A stretch of 64,000 bases of DNA from Mesostigma viride (GCA_009746045.1 RPFO01002016.1:47501-111500), one strand, 5' to 3'; counted from the stretch's first letter, positions 40,718 through 52,057 are shown. Made by a program: numbers and translations. Notes: generated from the letters alone by a model not told the origin.

Positions 40718-42416
40718 CCCCTAAATGGTCTGGCTGCCGATTTTCCGCCTAAAACTGAGTTACAGCCGACACGTCGGCCCCTTCTCGGGGGACCAAATGC
40801 CGCGAAAACTATTGAGAATTAGGAAAAGTTTAGCTGAGAAGATCGAAAGTTTATAATTTTCCTCACAGCATGGTACTAGGGTTTGCATACTTCTGACAAA
40901 GTTATAGAGGTGTTCTGGTCGGTCAAAGTACAAGGGGTCAGGGTACTTTTTCGCGTACAACGTGCATTCCGGAAAACGACGACCTGGCCATGGCGGCTTG
41001 CGCCCACGCATGGCATTTACGTTTTCGTTCGAATTTTCTGACCAAACTCAGGAAATCGATTTTATACGTCCTAAAGATGATACAGGCCAATTTTTGGTTC
41101 GCGGGAATGCCATTTGATAGGTGTCGGCAGCGTTCTTGCTGGAAAAAACTGCGATCAGGCCGGACGATAGAAACGTTGACAGCAATACCTTTCCGGCGTA
41201 TTTTAAAGGATATATTGGTTTCTTTGTACTTTTTATGATACATCGTAGTCGTAAACGTGCAAGGGTGGCCAGAAATCGCCGAATCCAGCGACCATGCTGC
41301 ACAACTTTGGTGTGCCGAAATGCGCCATTTTGCGGCCACCGCCTGGGCCAAGGTAACGCCATCCATGCCTGGTAAAGCTTAGTTATCGTTTTCCTATCGC
41401 TGTTTGACGTTTATATATACGTTCTAGCTTGTGTAGCACATTCTTTTTGCATTGTTCATGCTCTTTCTTGACCCTGGCCTGGCCCCTTTCTAAAACACCC
41501 TTCTTAGATGCTTCCATCAGTCAGTTGACCTGCCACAGGGTGATGGTGATAAGTTTTAGAGGCTGTATGGGTTTGAATACCTCCATATATGTTTGTTATA
41601 CATTTCCCACACACATATTGCATGAGTGTGAGGCAGTTGGCTGGTCTCTGTGGCATCATCAAGCATGTAACCGGTGAGTAGAAGCTTCCCATTGTCAGCA
41701 TGTGCCACCAGGTGTGCTGGCCATCACCTGGCAAGCTATAGCAGCTTAGGCCTAGTTTATCCTTGCTAGGGCAAGCTGAAATAGGCTTTAAATCACTAGT
41801 TTGTTGGTGGCTGCCTCCTAGAATGCATGCCTTGCGTAGGGTATCCGTACCACGTTACCTACGTGCATGGACAAGGTGGCACCTGCACATAGGTGCCATG
41901 TAAGGGCAGTGTGATGATGCAGTTATGTTTCCCCATCATTGTGGAAGGGAAATGTATTGTGTGGCATGGTTGGGGGCCATATTCGTAGGTATTAGTAGGT
42001 AGTATGCCCACTCCTACCCCCTTGGTTGCTTTTTACCAACGGTACCCCTATGGGCTGTACTGGATGTAACTGCTGGTATACCCACCCAAATGATGACCCC
42101 AATGGCTCAAACTGTTCAGCAACTAATTGTTTATCATCCCTGAAGTGGTAGGTGCCTAGCTCTTACAACATAATTCAAAATGCACATTCTACCAAAAATG
42201 AAAACGCTCGTCTTGACCCCCCTGACTTTGACGGCAGTTATACATGGCCTACCCTGCATATATGTAAGGTTGTGATATACCAACCCGAAGGGCAACTCAT
42301 GGACATGCTTGGCCCCCAAGGACAGCCATTGGATATAGGTGGGTTGGATGGCATCTGGTTTGCAAAATTGTGAAGTTACAGCCGATGCATCGGCAGTATT
42401 TCTGCCCATTTAGGGG
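40718..42416. mobile_element. 1.7-kb DNA transposon with TTAA target duplication
   Basis: TTAA at 40714-40717 and 42417-42420 flanks termini CCCCTAAATGG and CCATTTAGGGG. Subterminal inverted segments (CTGCCGAT; TTACAGCCGA) extend the similarity. TTAA duplications are typical of piggyBac and Kolobok elements. The interior shares a core with 14128-15847 (AAACTCAGGAAAT, TTCTTGCTGGAAAAAACTGC), where a 75-codon frame aligns with two stops in this copy. No transposase is seen, so it is non-autonomous. It splits ORF1 of E11. Confidence 0.85.
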
Positions 42417-43508
42417 TTAAAGACAATGCAATCGCCCTCGAGGTCCTGCAAAACACCGCAGGCCTCACCGCCCAGGCGGTGAAGGAAATTGCCGCCAAGC
42501 CAGCCCCTGCTGGCCTGGCCAGCGATGCTCCTCCCATCACAACCTGGGCGGACATGCTCAAGCAACACACCACCTCCACCACCTCCGCCGTCGCAGCCCA
42601 GCTCCAGCGGCAGACGCTTGACCTCCGCGAGGAGGCCGAGCTCGCCAAGCGCAGCCTCAACGCCATACTCAAGAACTTCGACATGGAGGAAGGTGAGAAT
42701 TCCAAGAAGCTTGCACGTGTGTTTGAGAGCAATTAAAATCCTTGCACGCATGGGCCTTCTTGGTGAGATTAAGCTGACCGCCCACCGCCTTCCCCGCGCG
42801 CGGGGTAAGGCCGGGGCGCCTCCGCTTCTTCTCATCTTTGAGAGCCCAGCGGACAAGATTTCGTTTCTCTGACGCCGCAAGCGGCTCCCGAAGACTCTCT
42901 TCACCATTGACGACGACTTCACCCTGGCGCAGCAACAACGGCGACGGGAGCTATGGCCGACCTACCTCCAGCTCCGGCAGACCAAGGCGGGCCAGCCGGT
43001 GTACTGGAAGGACTGGGCGGCCATCTACGTCGGCCACAAGCCCTGGCACGCGACCCCCTCGACCCCCGCGGCCCCAGCGACCCCAGAAGCCCCAGCCTAG
43101 GTAGGGGAATACAGTAGCAGTAGTGTAGAATAGTTAGACAGCGGCCTTGTACATGCCCGCCTACTACAGGCACTATACCAGCTGAGGCCTAGCCTTTTTA
43201 GTCATGTACATGTGTGCCTATGATGAGCCACCCTCCAGATGATGCCTAGCTTTATTTAATTATGCCGTGCCCATGCAGGGAGTAACTCTCTGCTGAGACG
43301 CCATGCCCTAGCTTGTGTATAGCTATGCTGATCTTCCCCCCCATGACAGGCTCCACCTTAGCTGGGCATAGCTTGAACATCATGCATGGGGCTGCAAGTG
43401 CCCTGGTGCACCTAGAGCAAGGGTCGTTTACATTCCCACGAAGTAGCTTAGAATGTATGATAGGCCATATGCCCCTTCTCTGGGCTATGTGCTACATATA
43501 CTCCCAAC

Positions 43509-43595
43509 GGAGTTATCAAGGAGACAACCAGCGCAGGCCAGAAATCGGGAGAATCCGGACCATGGTAGCTCGAGCCTGCCGTTATCTGGAGTTAT
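43509..43595. repeat. R-CAAGG repeat, 71-bp copy
   Basis: TSD GGAGTTAT at 43509-43516 and 43588-43595, within the terminal hairpin region of E11. The insert is CAAGGAGACAACCAGCGC to CCGTTATCT. Confidence 0.85.
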
Positions 43596-43628
43596 GTTCC
43601 TAATTAATTAATTAATTAATATGTGCCT

Positions 43629-44103
43629 CTTTTCAGTATATATGTTTCATATATAATTCGAGGCTTCAGCATCATGGTTTAGCACCGTGGTGGCAGTCAA
43701 GCCTCTAATGACAATCTTGAACCTAACCTTGGCAAATATTTGCTTCTTGTTTCACTCTTTGGACTGAGCTAGCTTTACACCTGCTATTTGGCCTGCACCA
43801 TCGTCCCTGGCTTCCAGTTACATTTTGTGCCCCCCCCCTGGCGCGCAGGCTGCAGGGTCTAGCATAGCGAGGGTGTAACGTAGACATGTTGTGGGCATGC
43901 AGAAGATCAGAATGCACCCTCGGTGCATTTTCAGGACCTGCCATGACCTGGCCATGTACCTTCTTTCTTGGCACATTGAACATGACTTGAGTGCTTTTTG
44001 GTCACTCGCGTAACGACCCCCCTGCATTCATAAATCGTAAACAATTATACAATCAGCATATTTCATTACAATCAGCATTTCAACTCTTGAGCATATCATA
44101 AAA
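43629..44103. other. Intergenic sequence
   Basis: AT-rich at the left (TATATATG, CATATATAA), otherwise no repeats, splice-bounded exons or domains recognised. Short minus-strand frames (43723-44027) look non-coding. Confidence 0.5.
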
Positions 44104-44250
44104 TGTGCACCCAGAGCACGTGATAGCTGTACATCCTCCACCTGCAGGTTGTCGCCCTGATTGTATTACAAACCCATCTAGATGCCCCTTTCTCAGCCCT
44201 GGCTATGTGTTACATATGCTCCCAACGGAGCTATGATTTTAATTAATTAA
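44104..44250 (+). mobile_element. E element 3'UTR fragment (E5 subfamily)
   Basis: Matches 13051-13205 of E5: GCACCCAGAGCA, CACCTGCAGGTTGTCGCCC, ATTACAAACCCAT, then hairpin CTCCCAACGGAG and a TTAA tail. The coding part is absent. Confidence 0.8.
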
Positions 44251-44422
44251 CATCATTAAAGTTAATGGTTCCATACCGTACCGATGGATGTGTTGACATG
44301 TGTGAGTTATTACAAATGGTATCCATCATTTGAGGACATTTTCTTGCAGTGATTAGACATCAAGGTTCCAGATATTTTGCCCTCGCCCTTGCCCTTGCCC
44401 TTGCCCACACTCAATCCTGCTC

Positions 44423-44979
44423 ACACGCACACGCACACGCACACGCACACGCACACGCACACGCACACGCACACGCACACGCACACGCACACGCACACGC
44501 ACACGCACACGCACACGCACACGCACACGCACACGCACACGCACACGCACACGCACACGCACACGCACACGCACACGCACACGCACACGCACACGCACAC
44601 GCACACGCACACGCACACGCACACGCACACGCACACGCACACGCACACGCACACGCACACGCACACGCACACGCACACGCACACGCACACGCACACGCAC
44701 ACGCACGCGCACGCGCACGCGCACGCGCACGCGCACGCGCACACGCACACGCACACGCACACGCACACGCACACGCACACGCACACGCACACACACACGC
44801 ACACGCACACGCACACGCACACGCACGCGCACACGCACACGCACACGCACACGCACACGCACACGCACACGCACACGCACACGCACACGCACACGCACAC
44901 GCACACGCACACGCACACGCACACGCACACGCACACGCACACGCACACGCACACGCACACGCACACGCACACGCACACG
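44423..44979. repeat. (ACACGC)n hexanucleotide array
   Basis: About 93 units of ACACGC over 557 bp with an ACGCGC block at about 44704-44740, a plain ACAC stretch near 44790 and one ACGCGC near 44825. The strict purine-pyrimidine alternation favours Z-DNA. All six frames are open (HA, TH, RV, VC repeats) and meaningless. Confidence 0.97.
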
Positions 44980-45148
44980 ACCATGGAAGTAACTAATGTC
45001 TAACTAAATTAGTTGTTTCACAACTACAAAAGAATACTTGTCGATCTCACTTCATATGTCTTAATGGATCTATGATTCCATGTTGTTGCTTGATATGGCA
45101 AGTAACACAACAATCGAACACTTTTTACACACCCACACACCTCGGCAC

Positions 45149-45770
45149 AATTCAGGGTGGCCCTATGGGGTCGCTTGATGTGCCATAATAAGTTAGACTA
45201 GTTCACGGCAAATCACGGCTCATCAATCACACAACCATGCCAAGACTTTAATGAAAACTTGAACACGATTCACGTGGCCTTATGTGGTCGCTTGATGTGC
45301 AACAATAAGTTAGACTTGCTCATGGCAAATCATGGGTCATCAATCACACAACCATGCAATAATTGAAACTTGAACACATGCAATTCAGGTGGCCCTATGT
45401 GGTCGCTTGATGTGCCCTAGTACTTAAGTTAGACTTGTTCATTGCAAATCACGGCTCATCAATCACACAACCACGCAATGACTTTATTGAAAACTTGAAC
45501 ACAATTCAGGTGGCCCTATGTGGTCGCTTGATGCACATGCCATAAAAAGTTAGACTAGTTCATGGCAAATCACGGCTCATCAATCGATCACACAACCATG
45601 CAGTGACTTTATTGAAAACTTGAACACAATTCAGGTGGCCCTATGTGGTCGCTTGATGCACATGCCATAATAAGTTAGACTAGTTCATGGAAAATCACGG
45701 CTCATCAATCGATCACACAACGATGCAGTGACTTTATTGAAAACTTGGACACAATTCAGGTGGCCAGCTG
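45149..45770. repeat. About 115-125-bp tandem repeat, five to six units
   Basis: Each unit holds GTCGCTTGATGTGCC (or TGCACATGCC), AAGTTAGACTAGTTCA, GGCAAATCACGGCTCATCAA, CACACAACCATGC, GACTTTATTGAAAACTTG and CAATTCAGGTGGCCC. Unit starts are near 45157, 45277, 45389, 45509 and 45634, with a partial unit at 45760. Units differ by small indels. No coding role is seen. Confidence 0.85.
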
Positions 45771-46461
45771 TCGCATCTGCTTCCAAGCATCGATGGTAGC
45801 GTGCTCTTTCTTTAAACAGTTTTGATAGTCGTTCCAGCTGCATTCCCGCAATTTCTCCTCTGGAACTACCTCGAGAAGGAACTGGTGATACAACTCTACA
45901 GTCGGTTGGCTTGGGAGCGTTGCCCTCGGCGTCTTTCATTGTGACGGTGTCGAGGGCTGTGAAAGTGCCTTTACTCAACTAAGCCAGCATCCAGCATCCT
46001 CTGGGAGAATGCCGGATGCCCGGACGTGTCTTCTGCCATCCCCTCACGAAGTCTGTCACTCAGCCGTTCTGCGTCTTCAGTTCAGGGTTCTCAGCCGTTA
46101 ATGGTTCAGCAGCTAGCAAACTGGAAGCCCGCCATGTGATGACCAAGGCTGCATGCTGAGCAGAATAATTTAATTAAGCCGCTAGCCATGTAACCAAGGC
46201 TTTTCCCCGCTTTCCCCTGCTTTTTCCTGCTAAAAAACAGGGGTGGCCCTCAACCCGACTTTCAGTTTGCCCCCCCGCCACCCCCCCCCTACCCGCCCCC
46301 GGCAAAACGTACCAAAACGGTCCCAACAAGAATTTTACCATGCGAAGTCGATGTCGCTGATTCCAAATCCGTGGCCCGTGCTCAGAATGACAGTGATTAT
46401 GCCCAGTTCTGCGAATGCCAGGAGTTTTGCAATAAGGTGGCCCTTAACCGGGTGGTTTACC
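45771..46461. other. Intergenic sequence upstream of gene C
   Basis: A 97-codon minus-strand frame (45978-45685) partly overlaps the tandem repeat and is probably chance. 46195-46330 is a C/T-rich stretch with CCCCCCCGCCACC-type runs. No supported gene. Confidence 0.5.
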
Positions 46462-46576
46462 TTACCGCGTGAAGTTGCGATGGCACCGATGCTCAAGTTG
46501 CGGTCGCCGCCCAAACCTCGGCGTCGCAACTTAACGCGGTAACGCAACCTTAAGAAACGCAACTTAACGCGGTAAT
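46462..46576. repeat. Second locus of the TTACCGCGTTAAGTTGCGA inverted repeat
   Basis: Left arm TTACCGCGTGAAGTTGCGA (46462-46480, one change), right arm TCGCAACTTAACGCGGTAA (46524-46542), and a third copy CGCAACTTAACGCGGTAA at 46559-46576 in direct orientation with the second. It matches the inverted repeat at 5631-5688. Confidence 0.8.
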
Positions 46577-46832
46577 GAATGTACTTGGTACTGGTACCCC
46601 TTTGCTGAACTTTATTCCCATTGGTTGGATTTACCCGGAAATTATGTTCCAAAACTCTCTTTTTTCTGCCCCCCATGATGCCGAGTTGCCGACTTCCAAG
46701 TTACCCATAATGTCTTAAGTTGGGTGTTAAGTTAAAAATCAAGAGTGTGTACGCCCAACCGAGCTGTCCTCCATGGTATCAGAGAGTGGACCACCACAGC
46801 ATCTTCGTTGGAGCTCGGGGCAGAGCTCAACT

Positions 46833-49263
46833 ATGGCGGTCTCCATGGCTGCCAAGGCCGCGGTTGCGGCCATTGCAGTTCTTTTGCTCAGTGGATATGC
46901 CAACGCCCAATGCACGCAGACTGGGCAGCCCATTACCGACGTGGCACAAACCGGAATTGTTGCCACCAACTGGCAGGTAGGAAAGTTTTCGAGACAGGAT
47001 CGGCATAGCCTACGGAAATCGGATATCTGTATGAGAGCAGGAACATTTTATTTCGTCCATTGTCCATTTAACATAATTTTAACGCTTCCTATAACACCTT
47101 CCTCTAGTCGGCAGTTGGTTTCGCTCGCAACCTCGAACGCCATCTAATATTATATTGCGTCCCGTTGGGCCTGTGGTGTGCGTTTTCGTCCTGCAGCGCA
47201 CCCTGTCAGTTACGCAGTTCGACTCAGGCTGCGGGACGCTCACCAGCACCACCGTTACCTTCGGAGGAAGTGTGCAGGGAACGGCCGCCTATGAATCCCA
47301 GGAGGCCAACCCCTTCGTTATCACCCTGAACTTGGGAGCCCAGATCGTCATGTCAATGACTGGTCTGGTTGGGCGCTCGAACCCGCTTTTCAGCGTGAAC
47401 CCAACCCGCTCTGTGGTCGACCCTTCCCAGCCGTACGATGGCGTCCTGGATTTCGACGGTGCCTCCGGTGGCACCTTCCGTGACCTGTCCAGGACTGAGA
47501 ATGCCTCGGCTACTTTCACCGCGGCTGCTGATCTGGCTCCCTTCCGTGGGCCAGCGGGCGCCCCTGGCCGTGTACGTTCCTGTTCGTGCCTTCACGTGTC
47601 ACAAGAACTACTTGATGTTGGTAATATAGTTGGTTACCAAAAGCATTTTGCGCCACAATTTCTGTTTCTGGAGACTTCGCACAATCATGTAGCTGAGGAC
47701 TGTAGGATTGTTAAGTATCTTAGAGTTCCTTGTAACCTTTTTTGGTGCTGACACTTTTCCCTTGTACTGTGCCTTGTGATGTTTGCCTGCAGGTTTTCTT
47801 CCCCACCACGGCCCAGGCTGCCTCCACGGCGTCCGCGTCGGGTAACGTCATCCAGCAGTTCCTGACCAACGCGTCCGCAGATGTTGGCGTTATCTACGTG
47901 TACAACCCATTCCCCCCCCCCTCCTCCGTCGCCGCCCCCCCCCCCTCCCTCCCCCCCGCCCCCCTCCCCACCTCCCCCACGCCCCCTCCCCCTCCCCCCA
48001 CCTCCCCTCCCCCGTCGCCACCACCTCCACCACCCCATCCCCCCTCCCCCATCGCCACCACCCCCAAGCCCACCCCTCCATCGCCACCCCCCCATCCCCC
48101 CACCTCCGTCCCCTCCCCCATCCCCTCCCCCTCCCCCTCCTCCCTCCCCTCCTCCTCCTTCCCCACCCCCCCCCCCACCACCTCCTTGCGTCCGGGCTCC
48201 CCAGGATTTCCCTGAGCTTTGCTGCAAGGAGTTGACCTGGGCTGAGATCAACACCCTGGGCCTGTCGGAGGAGTGCTGCGAGATCCTGCTGAGGAGCTCC
48301 AACCTCACCTTCAGCGACAACTTGCCCCAGCAGTGGGTCGACAACTGCTGCGTGCTGGCTTGCGGTACCGCCCCCGTGCTGCCCAAGAAGACGCCCACCC
48401 AGACGGTGCCACCCACCTGCTACCAGGAGCTGTACAAGAGCTGCTGCCGCCCCGCAATTGGTCTCAACACCATGTTCCCCACGGACAACATTATCAACCC
48501 ATTCTGCAAGATCCCATCCATCCGCTCGGACCCCCACTTTGTGGCGGGCAATGGCATGCGCTACGACTTCATGGGCAAGGCGGGCGAGACCTACTGCCTG
48601 TTCTCGGACGAGACCCTGCACATGAACATGCACATGATCGGCGTGAAGAGCAACCCGCTGCGCAAGGCCACCTGGATGGACGCCATCTCCATCATGTACT
48701 TCCCGTACTACAACATCACCATCTCCGCCGAGTCGCCCGAGGGCACCCCCTTCACCGCGGCCCACGGCACCATCATCGTCAACGGGAAGACCATGAAGTC
48801 GCAGAAGCTGTCCACCATGGTCCGCTGGCACGGTCTGACCGTTCAGCGCCGCAAGACTCGTGTGTTTGTCTCAATCGAGGGGCTGGTGGAGCTGGAGGTG
48901 GAGGTTGTGCGTGCGGCGTTCTGGAAGGGCGCTGACGGCCCTGGCCAGAACTACCTCAACTTCAAGGTGGTCTCCCTGAACGCGACCGAGGGCGTGCACG
49001 GTGTGCTGGGCCAGACCTTCCGCTCCTCCTTCTCCAAGAGCGAGGTTGACGTCGCGGGCAAGAACGGCGAGGGTGTGATCGAGGGCAGCATGGCCGACTA
49101 CGTCGCCAGCGACCTGCTCAAGGCGGACTGCCGTGTGTCCCAGTTCCTGGGCTCGAAGCATGCCTGGTCTGAGTCCGCCCAGGTCAAGACCCACGCGCTG
49201 CGCTCGTGGGTGGGTGAGGCTGGCGGTGACTCCAATTACGAGCACGATGAGCTTGTCGAGTAA
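46833..49263 (+). CDS. Gene C: paralogue of gene B, frameshift in polyproline tract
   Basis: Exons 46833-46976, 47197-47571 and 47793-49263, with the same boundaries and lengths as gene B in exons 1 and 2. Signal peptide MAVSMAAKAAVAAIAVLLLS. The upstream frame enters the Pro-rich linker and would stop at 48213-48215, while the Cys-pair and root-cap-like domains are open in the +1-shifted frame to TAA at 49261-49263. The break therefore lies in C-runs at about 47910-48180. It may be a sequencing error in homopolymers, a real null allele giving a truncated secreted protein of about 310 residues, or an unrecognised mini-intron. Exons are about 99% like gene B but introns only about 88%. The C-terminal domain keeps SDPHFVAGNGMRYDFMGKAG. 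Confidence 0.8.
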
Positions 49264-49848
49264 GCTTGTCAAGTAATTTTTATGGCCTTTTTTGGCTGTT
49301 TTGTTTGTGTTTGAGGATACATGCTCAGACTCCGCCGGGTACTGGGCAAGGAGTCTGGCTACTGGGTTTGAACTTCCTTCTCGTTTTTTTGCTGCCTTGA
49401 TCACGGCGTTATCTAAATGAACACATGTATGGAGAGGCTGTTGTTTTTGCACGTTGTCTCTCCTTTTTAAATAAAAAACTTATCCCTAACTACCCAGGAG
49501 AGGATAAGGGGAGAAGGTAGGCCTATACTTCCCCTGCAAATATCGGTGAGAAAACCAGATGGCGCAGACTATAAATCTGGAGAATCCGGCTGGACCATGG
49601 TAGTTCAAGACTGCTGATATCCAGTGATCCGCGTTTGTGGAGTCACTCAGGATGATCATGGAAATGAATGTACATAGGTGGACATGTGTGTAGCCTTGTA
49701 TGTTAAAATTATCGCTGGCTAACGTTCAGAGCCAGGTCCAGACTCTGCTCGAGCGCTCAACACCTAGTGCTTAAAGGACCTGAGCGAGGACCGCAAGCGA
49801 GTGCTCTTCAAGGTTCTGGTCCTCATGGTGCTCAGTCGCCGAGGCATT
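49264..49848. other. 3' flank of gene C with diverged repeat traces
   Basis: 49264-49540 should hold the gene C 3'UTR. 49545-49740 is a diverged R-CAAGG relative (GGAGAATCCGG, ACCATGGTAG, AGTCACTCAGGATGA). 49775-49840 resembles LINE palm sequence (FKVLVL-type). Nothing intact. Confidence 0.5.
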
Positions 49849-49975
49849 GAATTGAATTGTAACATAACTCCGTTGGGAGTATATGTAGCACATAGCCCAG
49901 AGAAGGGGCATATGGCCTATCATACATTCTAAGCTACTTCCTGCAAGGGTGGGAATGTAAACAACACTTACATTC

Positions 49976-50700
49976 AAACAGGTAACCGGAGACGTCCGTC
50001 CTATAGTCAGCGAAAGTTGGTGCGAGAGGTCCCCAGTTCGATTACGGTCGGATTCATTTGCAGATCGCGTTTTTCCGCGTTTTCCGCGGACCGGCACTGA
50101 ACGCAAACGGTTTTCACCTTTGCGGAGTGCCTGATCAGAAAACACTTGCTCTGATTTATCTAGTACCAAATCCGAAAGGCTTGCATCACTCCCCGGACAG
50201 GAGAACTTTTGCGGATGACTGTAGGTGTAATTTCTGATCAGACACTCCGCAAAGGTGAAAACCTTTGCGTTCAGTGCCGGTAGGTGTAAGTTGGCGATGC
50301 CATGGTATCCGGAGACGTCCGTCCTATAGTCAGCAAAATTGGTGCGAGAGGTCCCCAGTTCGATTCCGGTCGGATTCATTTGCAGATCGCGTTTTCCGCG
50401 TTTTCCGCGGCCTGGCACTGAACGCAAAGGTTTTCACCTTTGCGGAGTGTCTGATCAGAATATACGCTTGGCTGATTTCGATAGTACCGGCTACGCCCCC
50501 TTCTACTAAAAAGAAGGATTCAGCCGTGTTCAGCCCGTCTCACGGTGCGAGACTGAACAAGTCTCGCGTGCAGACACGTGTGTAGTACTCCTACACACAG
50601 ATCTCGAGTGATTTATCTAGTACCAAATCCGAAAGGCTTGCATCACTCCCCGGACAGGAGAACTTTTGCGGATGACTGTAGGTGTAAGTTGGCGATGCCA
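49976..50700 (+). mobile_element. SINE2 cluster
   Basis: Units: 49981-50137 (B box AGTTCGATTAC, 3' hairpin, CTGATCAGA); 50149-50461 (full unit with AGTTCGATTCC, itself holding a 49-bp micro-insertion at 50231-50279 with TSD GTAGGTGTAA); 50462-50700 (5' part only, the same sequence as 37340-37555 reversed, ending GGCGATGCCA). Tandem joining through the CTGATCAGA end recurs at 37 kb. Confidence 0.75.
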
Positions 50701-51093
50701 TTAAAAAATTAAATTAAATTAAATTATAACATGTCTCCGTTGGGAGATCATGTAGCACATATTCCAGGTTGGATGGGTGGTGTGGAGGAAGCCGCGTAAT
50801 CGAACTAACCTAACTCTAAGCTATATCTAGTCTAGAAAAGCCTATCTACGCTACTCATCAAAACGGCTCCTCCGTTTGGGGGGAGGCGGCTTGCCCACAG
50901 GGGCTGGCGTGTGCGCCTTGACAATCTTCTTCCACCGCGTCTTGTCCTGCATGGCAGTCCAAAGACGGGAGAGAGAGTGGATGCGGTACTCAAACTGGGC
51001 TGGGACCACTAGGTCGTCCAGCAACATCTGGGTATAGGTCATGGCATGTTTCCCTACCTTTTTAGGAATGTTCTTGGGGCCAGGCCAGGTCAA
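50701..51093 (-). mobile_element. LINE C, 3'-end fragment with E-like terminus
   Basis: The minus-strand frame (51093-50851) encodes a LINE ORF2 C-terminus: LVVPAQFEYRIHSLSRLW, then KTRWKKIVKAHTPAPVG, corresponding to WKKMMDKAKWAQVIE of LINE A. The 3'UTR then ends ATGTGCTACATGATCTCC, CAACGGAGACATG and an AATTTAATTT tail. This terminus matches the E family (ATGTGCTACATATACTCC, CAACGGAGTTATG, AATTAATT) far better than LINE A does. It may represent the autonomous partner of E. Confidence 0.7.
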
Positions 51094-51284
51094 AATGTGC
51101 CATGGTATCCGCGGGCGATGCCATGGTATCCGGAGACGTCCGTCCTATAGTCAGCAAAATTGGTGCGAGAGGTCCCCAGTTCGATTCCGGTCGGATTCAT
51201 TTGCAGATCGCGTTTTCCGCGTTTTCCGCGGCCTGGCACTGAACGCAAAGGTTTTCACCTTTGCGGAGTGTCTGATCAGAACAC
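51094..51284 (+). mobile_element. SINE2 unit
   Basis: Contains CCATGGTATCCGGAGACG, the B box AGTTCGATTCC, CGCGTTTTCCGCG and the 3' hairpin followed by CTGATCAGA; 5' part missing. Confidence 0.75.
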
Positions 51285-52057
51285 TTGCTCTAGGTGCACT
51301 AGGGCACCTGCACCACCCAGAGTTTCAGGCAACACCCAGCTAAGGGGAGCCTGTCATAGGTGGGGAAGATCATCACAGCTATACAAAAGCTAGGGCATGG
51401 CTTCTCAGCAGGGAGTGACCCCCTGCATGGGCACTGCATAATTAAATAAAGCTAGGTATCATCTGGAGGGTGGCTCATCATAGGCACACATGTACATGAC
51501 TAGAAAAGGCTAGGCTCAGCTGGTATAGTGCCTGTAGTAGGCGGGCATGTACAAGGCCACTGTCTATCTATTCTACACTACTGCTGCTATATTCCCCTAG
51601 GCTGGGGCTGCCGGAGTCGCTGGGGCCGCGGTGGTCGAGGGGGTCGCGTGCCAGGGCTTGTGGCCGACGTAGATGGCCGCCCCCTTCCAGTACACCGGCT
51701 GGCCCGCCTTGGTCTGCCGGAGCTGGAGGTAGGTCGGCCATAGCTCCCGTCGCCGTTGTTGCTGCGCCAGGGTCAAGTCGTCGTCCACGGTGAAGGGAGT
51801 GTTCGCGAGCCGCTTGCGGCGTCTGAGAAACGAAATCTTGTCCGCTGGGCTATCAAAGATGAGAAGAAGCGGAGGCGCCCCTGCCTTACCCCGCGCCGAG
51901 GCATGGACGCTCATATCCCTGAGAAGCCACGAGTATATCTCTATATATACACGCATATCCCTGAGAAGCCACAAGCCACGAGGTAGCCATGGCTGACGGC
52001 GGAGCTCATAACTTTCACGTTTGAGCACCGAATTTAGCCGTGAATATCACAATCGAT

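Larger units (their letters stand above)
38890..43100 (+). pseudogene. L1-ORF1-like protein of E11, interrupted
   Basis: The start is MSKRLSTNRSLETAMSQ, diverged from other copies. After the LINE A6 insertion the coding sequence resumes (DDYDWYNIAPCTALECIF; then in a shifted frame SLLELCLHLHSINRLLEP), runs to IKAQLLDIDQRL, is cut at TTAA by the DNA transposon, and resumes with DNAIALEVLQNTAGL through the coiled coil, RRM-like and C-terminal parts to a TAG near 43100. Its N-terminal half is as distant from the other copies as E5 is. Confidence 0.75.
38701..43617 (+). mobile_element. E element, full-length copy E11 carrying three insertions
   Basis: TSD AATATGTGCCT at 38690-38700 and 43618-43628. 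The 5' end has extra tandem units (ACACGAGATTCC twice, then CCACGAG repeats) before GGTAGCCATGGCTG. ORF1 is cut by LINE A6 (39131-40248, TSD AATGTCGACGAT) and by a TTAA-target DNA transposon (40718-42416). The 3'UTR carries an R-CAAGG piece (43517-43587, TSD GGAGTTAT). After removal the element is about 2.0 kb with hairpin CTCCCAACGGAG and TTAA tail. Confidence 0.9.
49849..51897 (-). mobile_element. E element copy E13 (minus), split by a SINE2/LINE C cluster
   Basis: The left part (49849-49975) is the minus-strand 3' end with hairpin ACTCCGTTGGGAGT and an ATTGA tail. The right part (51285-51897) is 3'UTR and the C-terminal 100 codons of ORF1 (DSPADKISFLRRRKRL, RRELWPTYLQLRQTK, AAIYVGHKPW). 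Between them lie several SINE2 units and a LINE C end, flanked by ACACTT on both sides. The element is 5'-truncated. Confidence 0.75.

Noticed and set aside
44349-45003. HA-, TH-, RV- and VC-repeat proteins
   Set aside because: Pure translation of the ACACGC array in all frames.
45149-45770. CRISPR array
   Set aside because: Units are about 120 bp and repeated along their whole length, without short conserved repeats between unique spacers.
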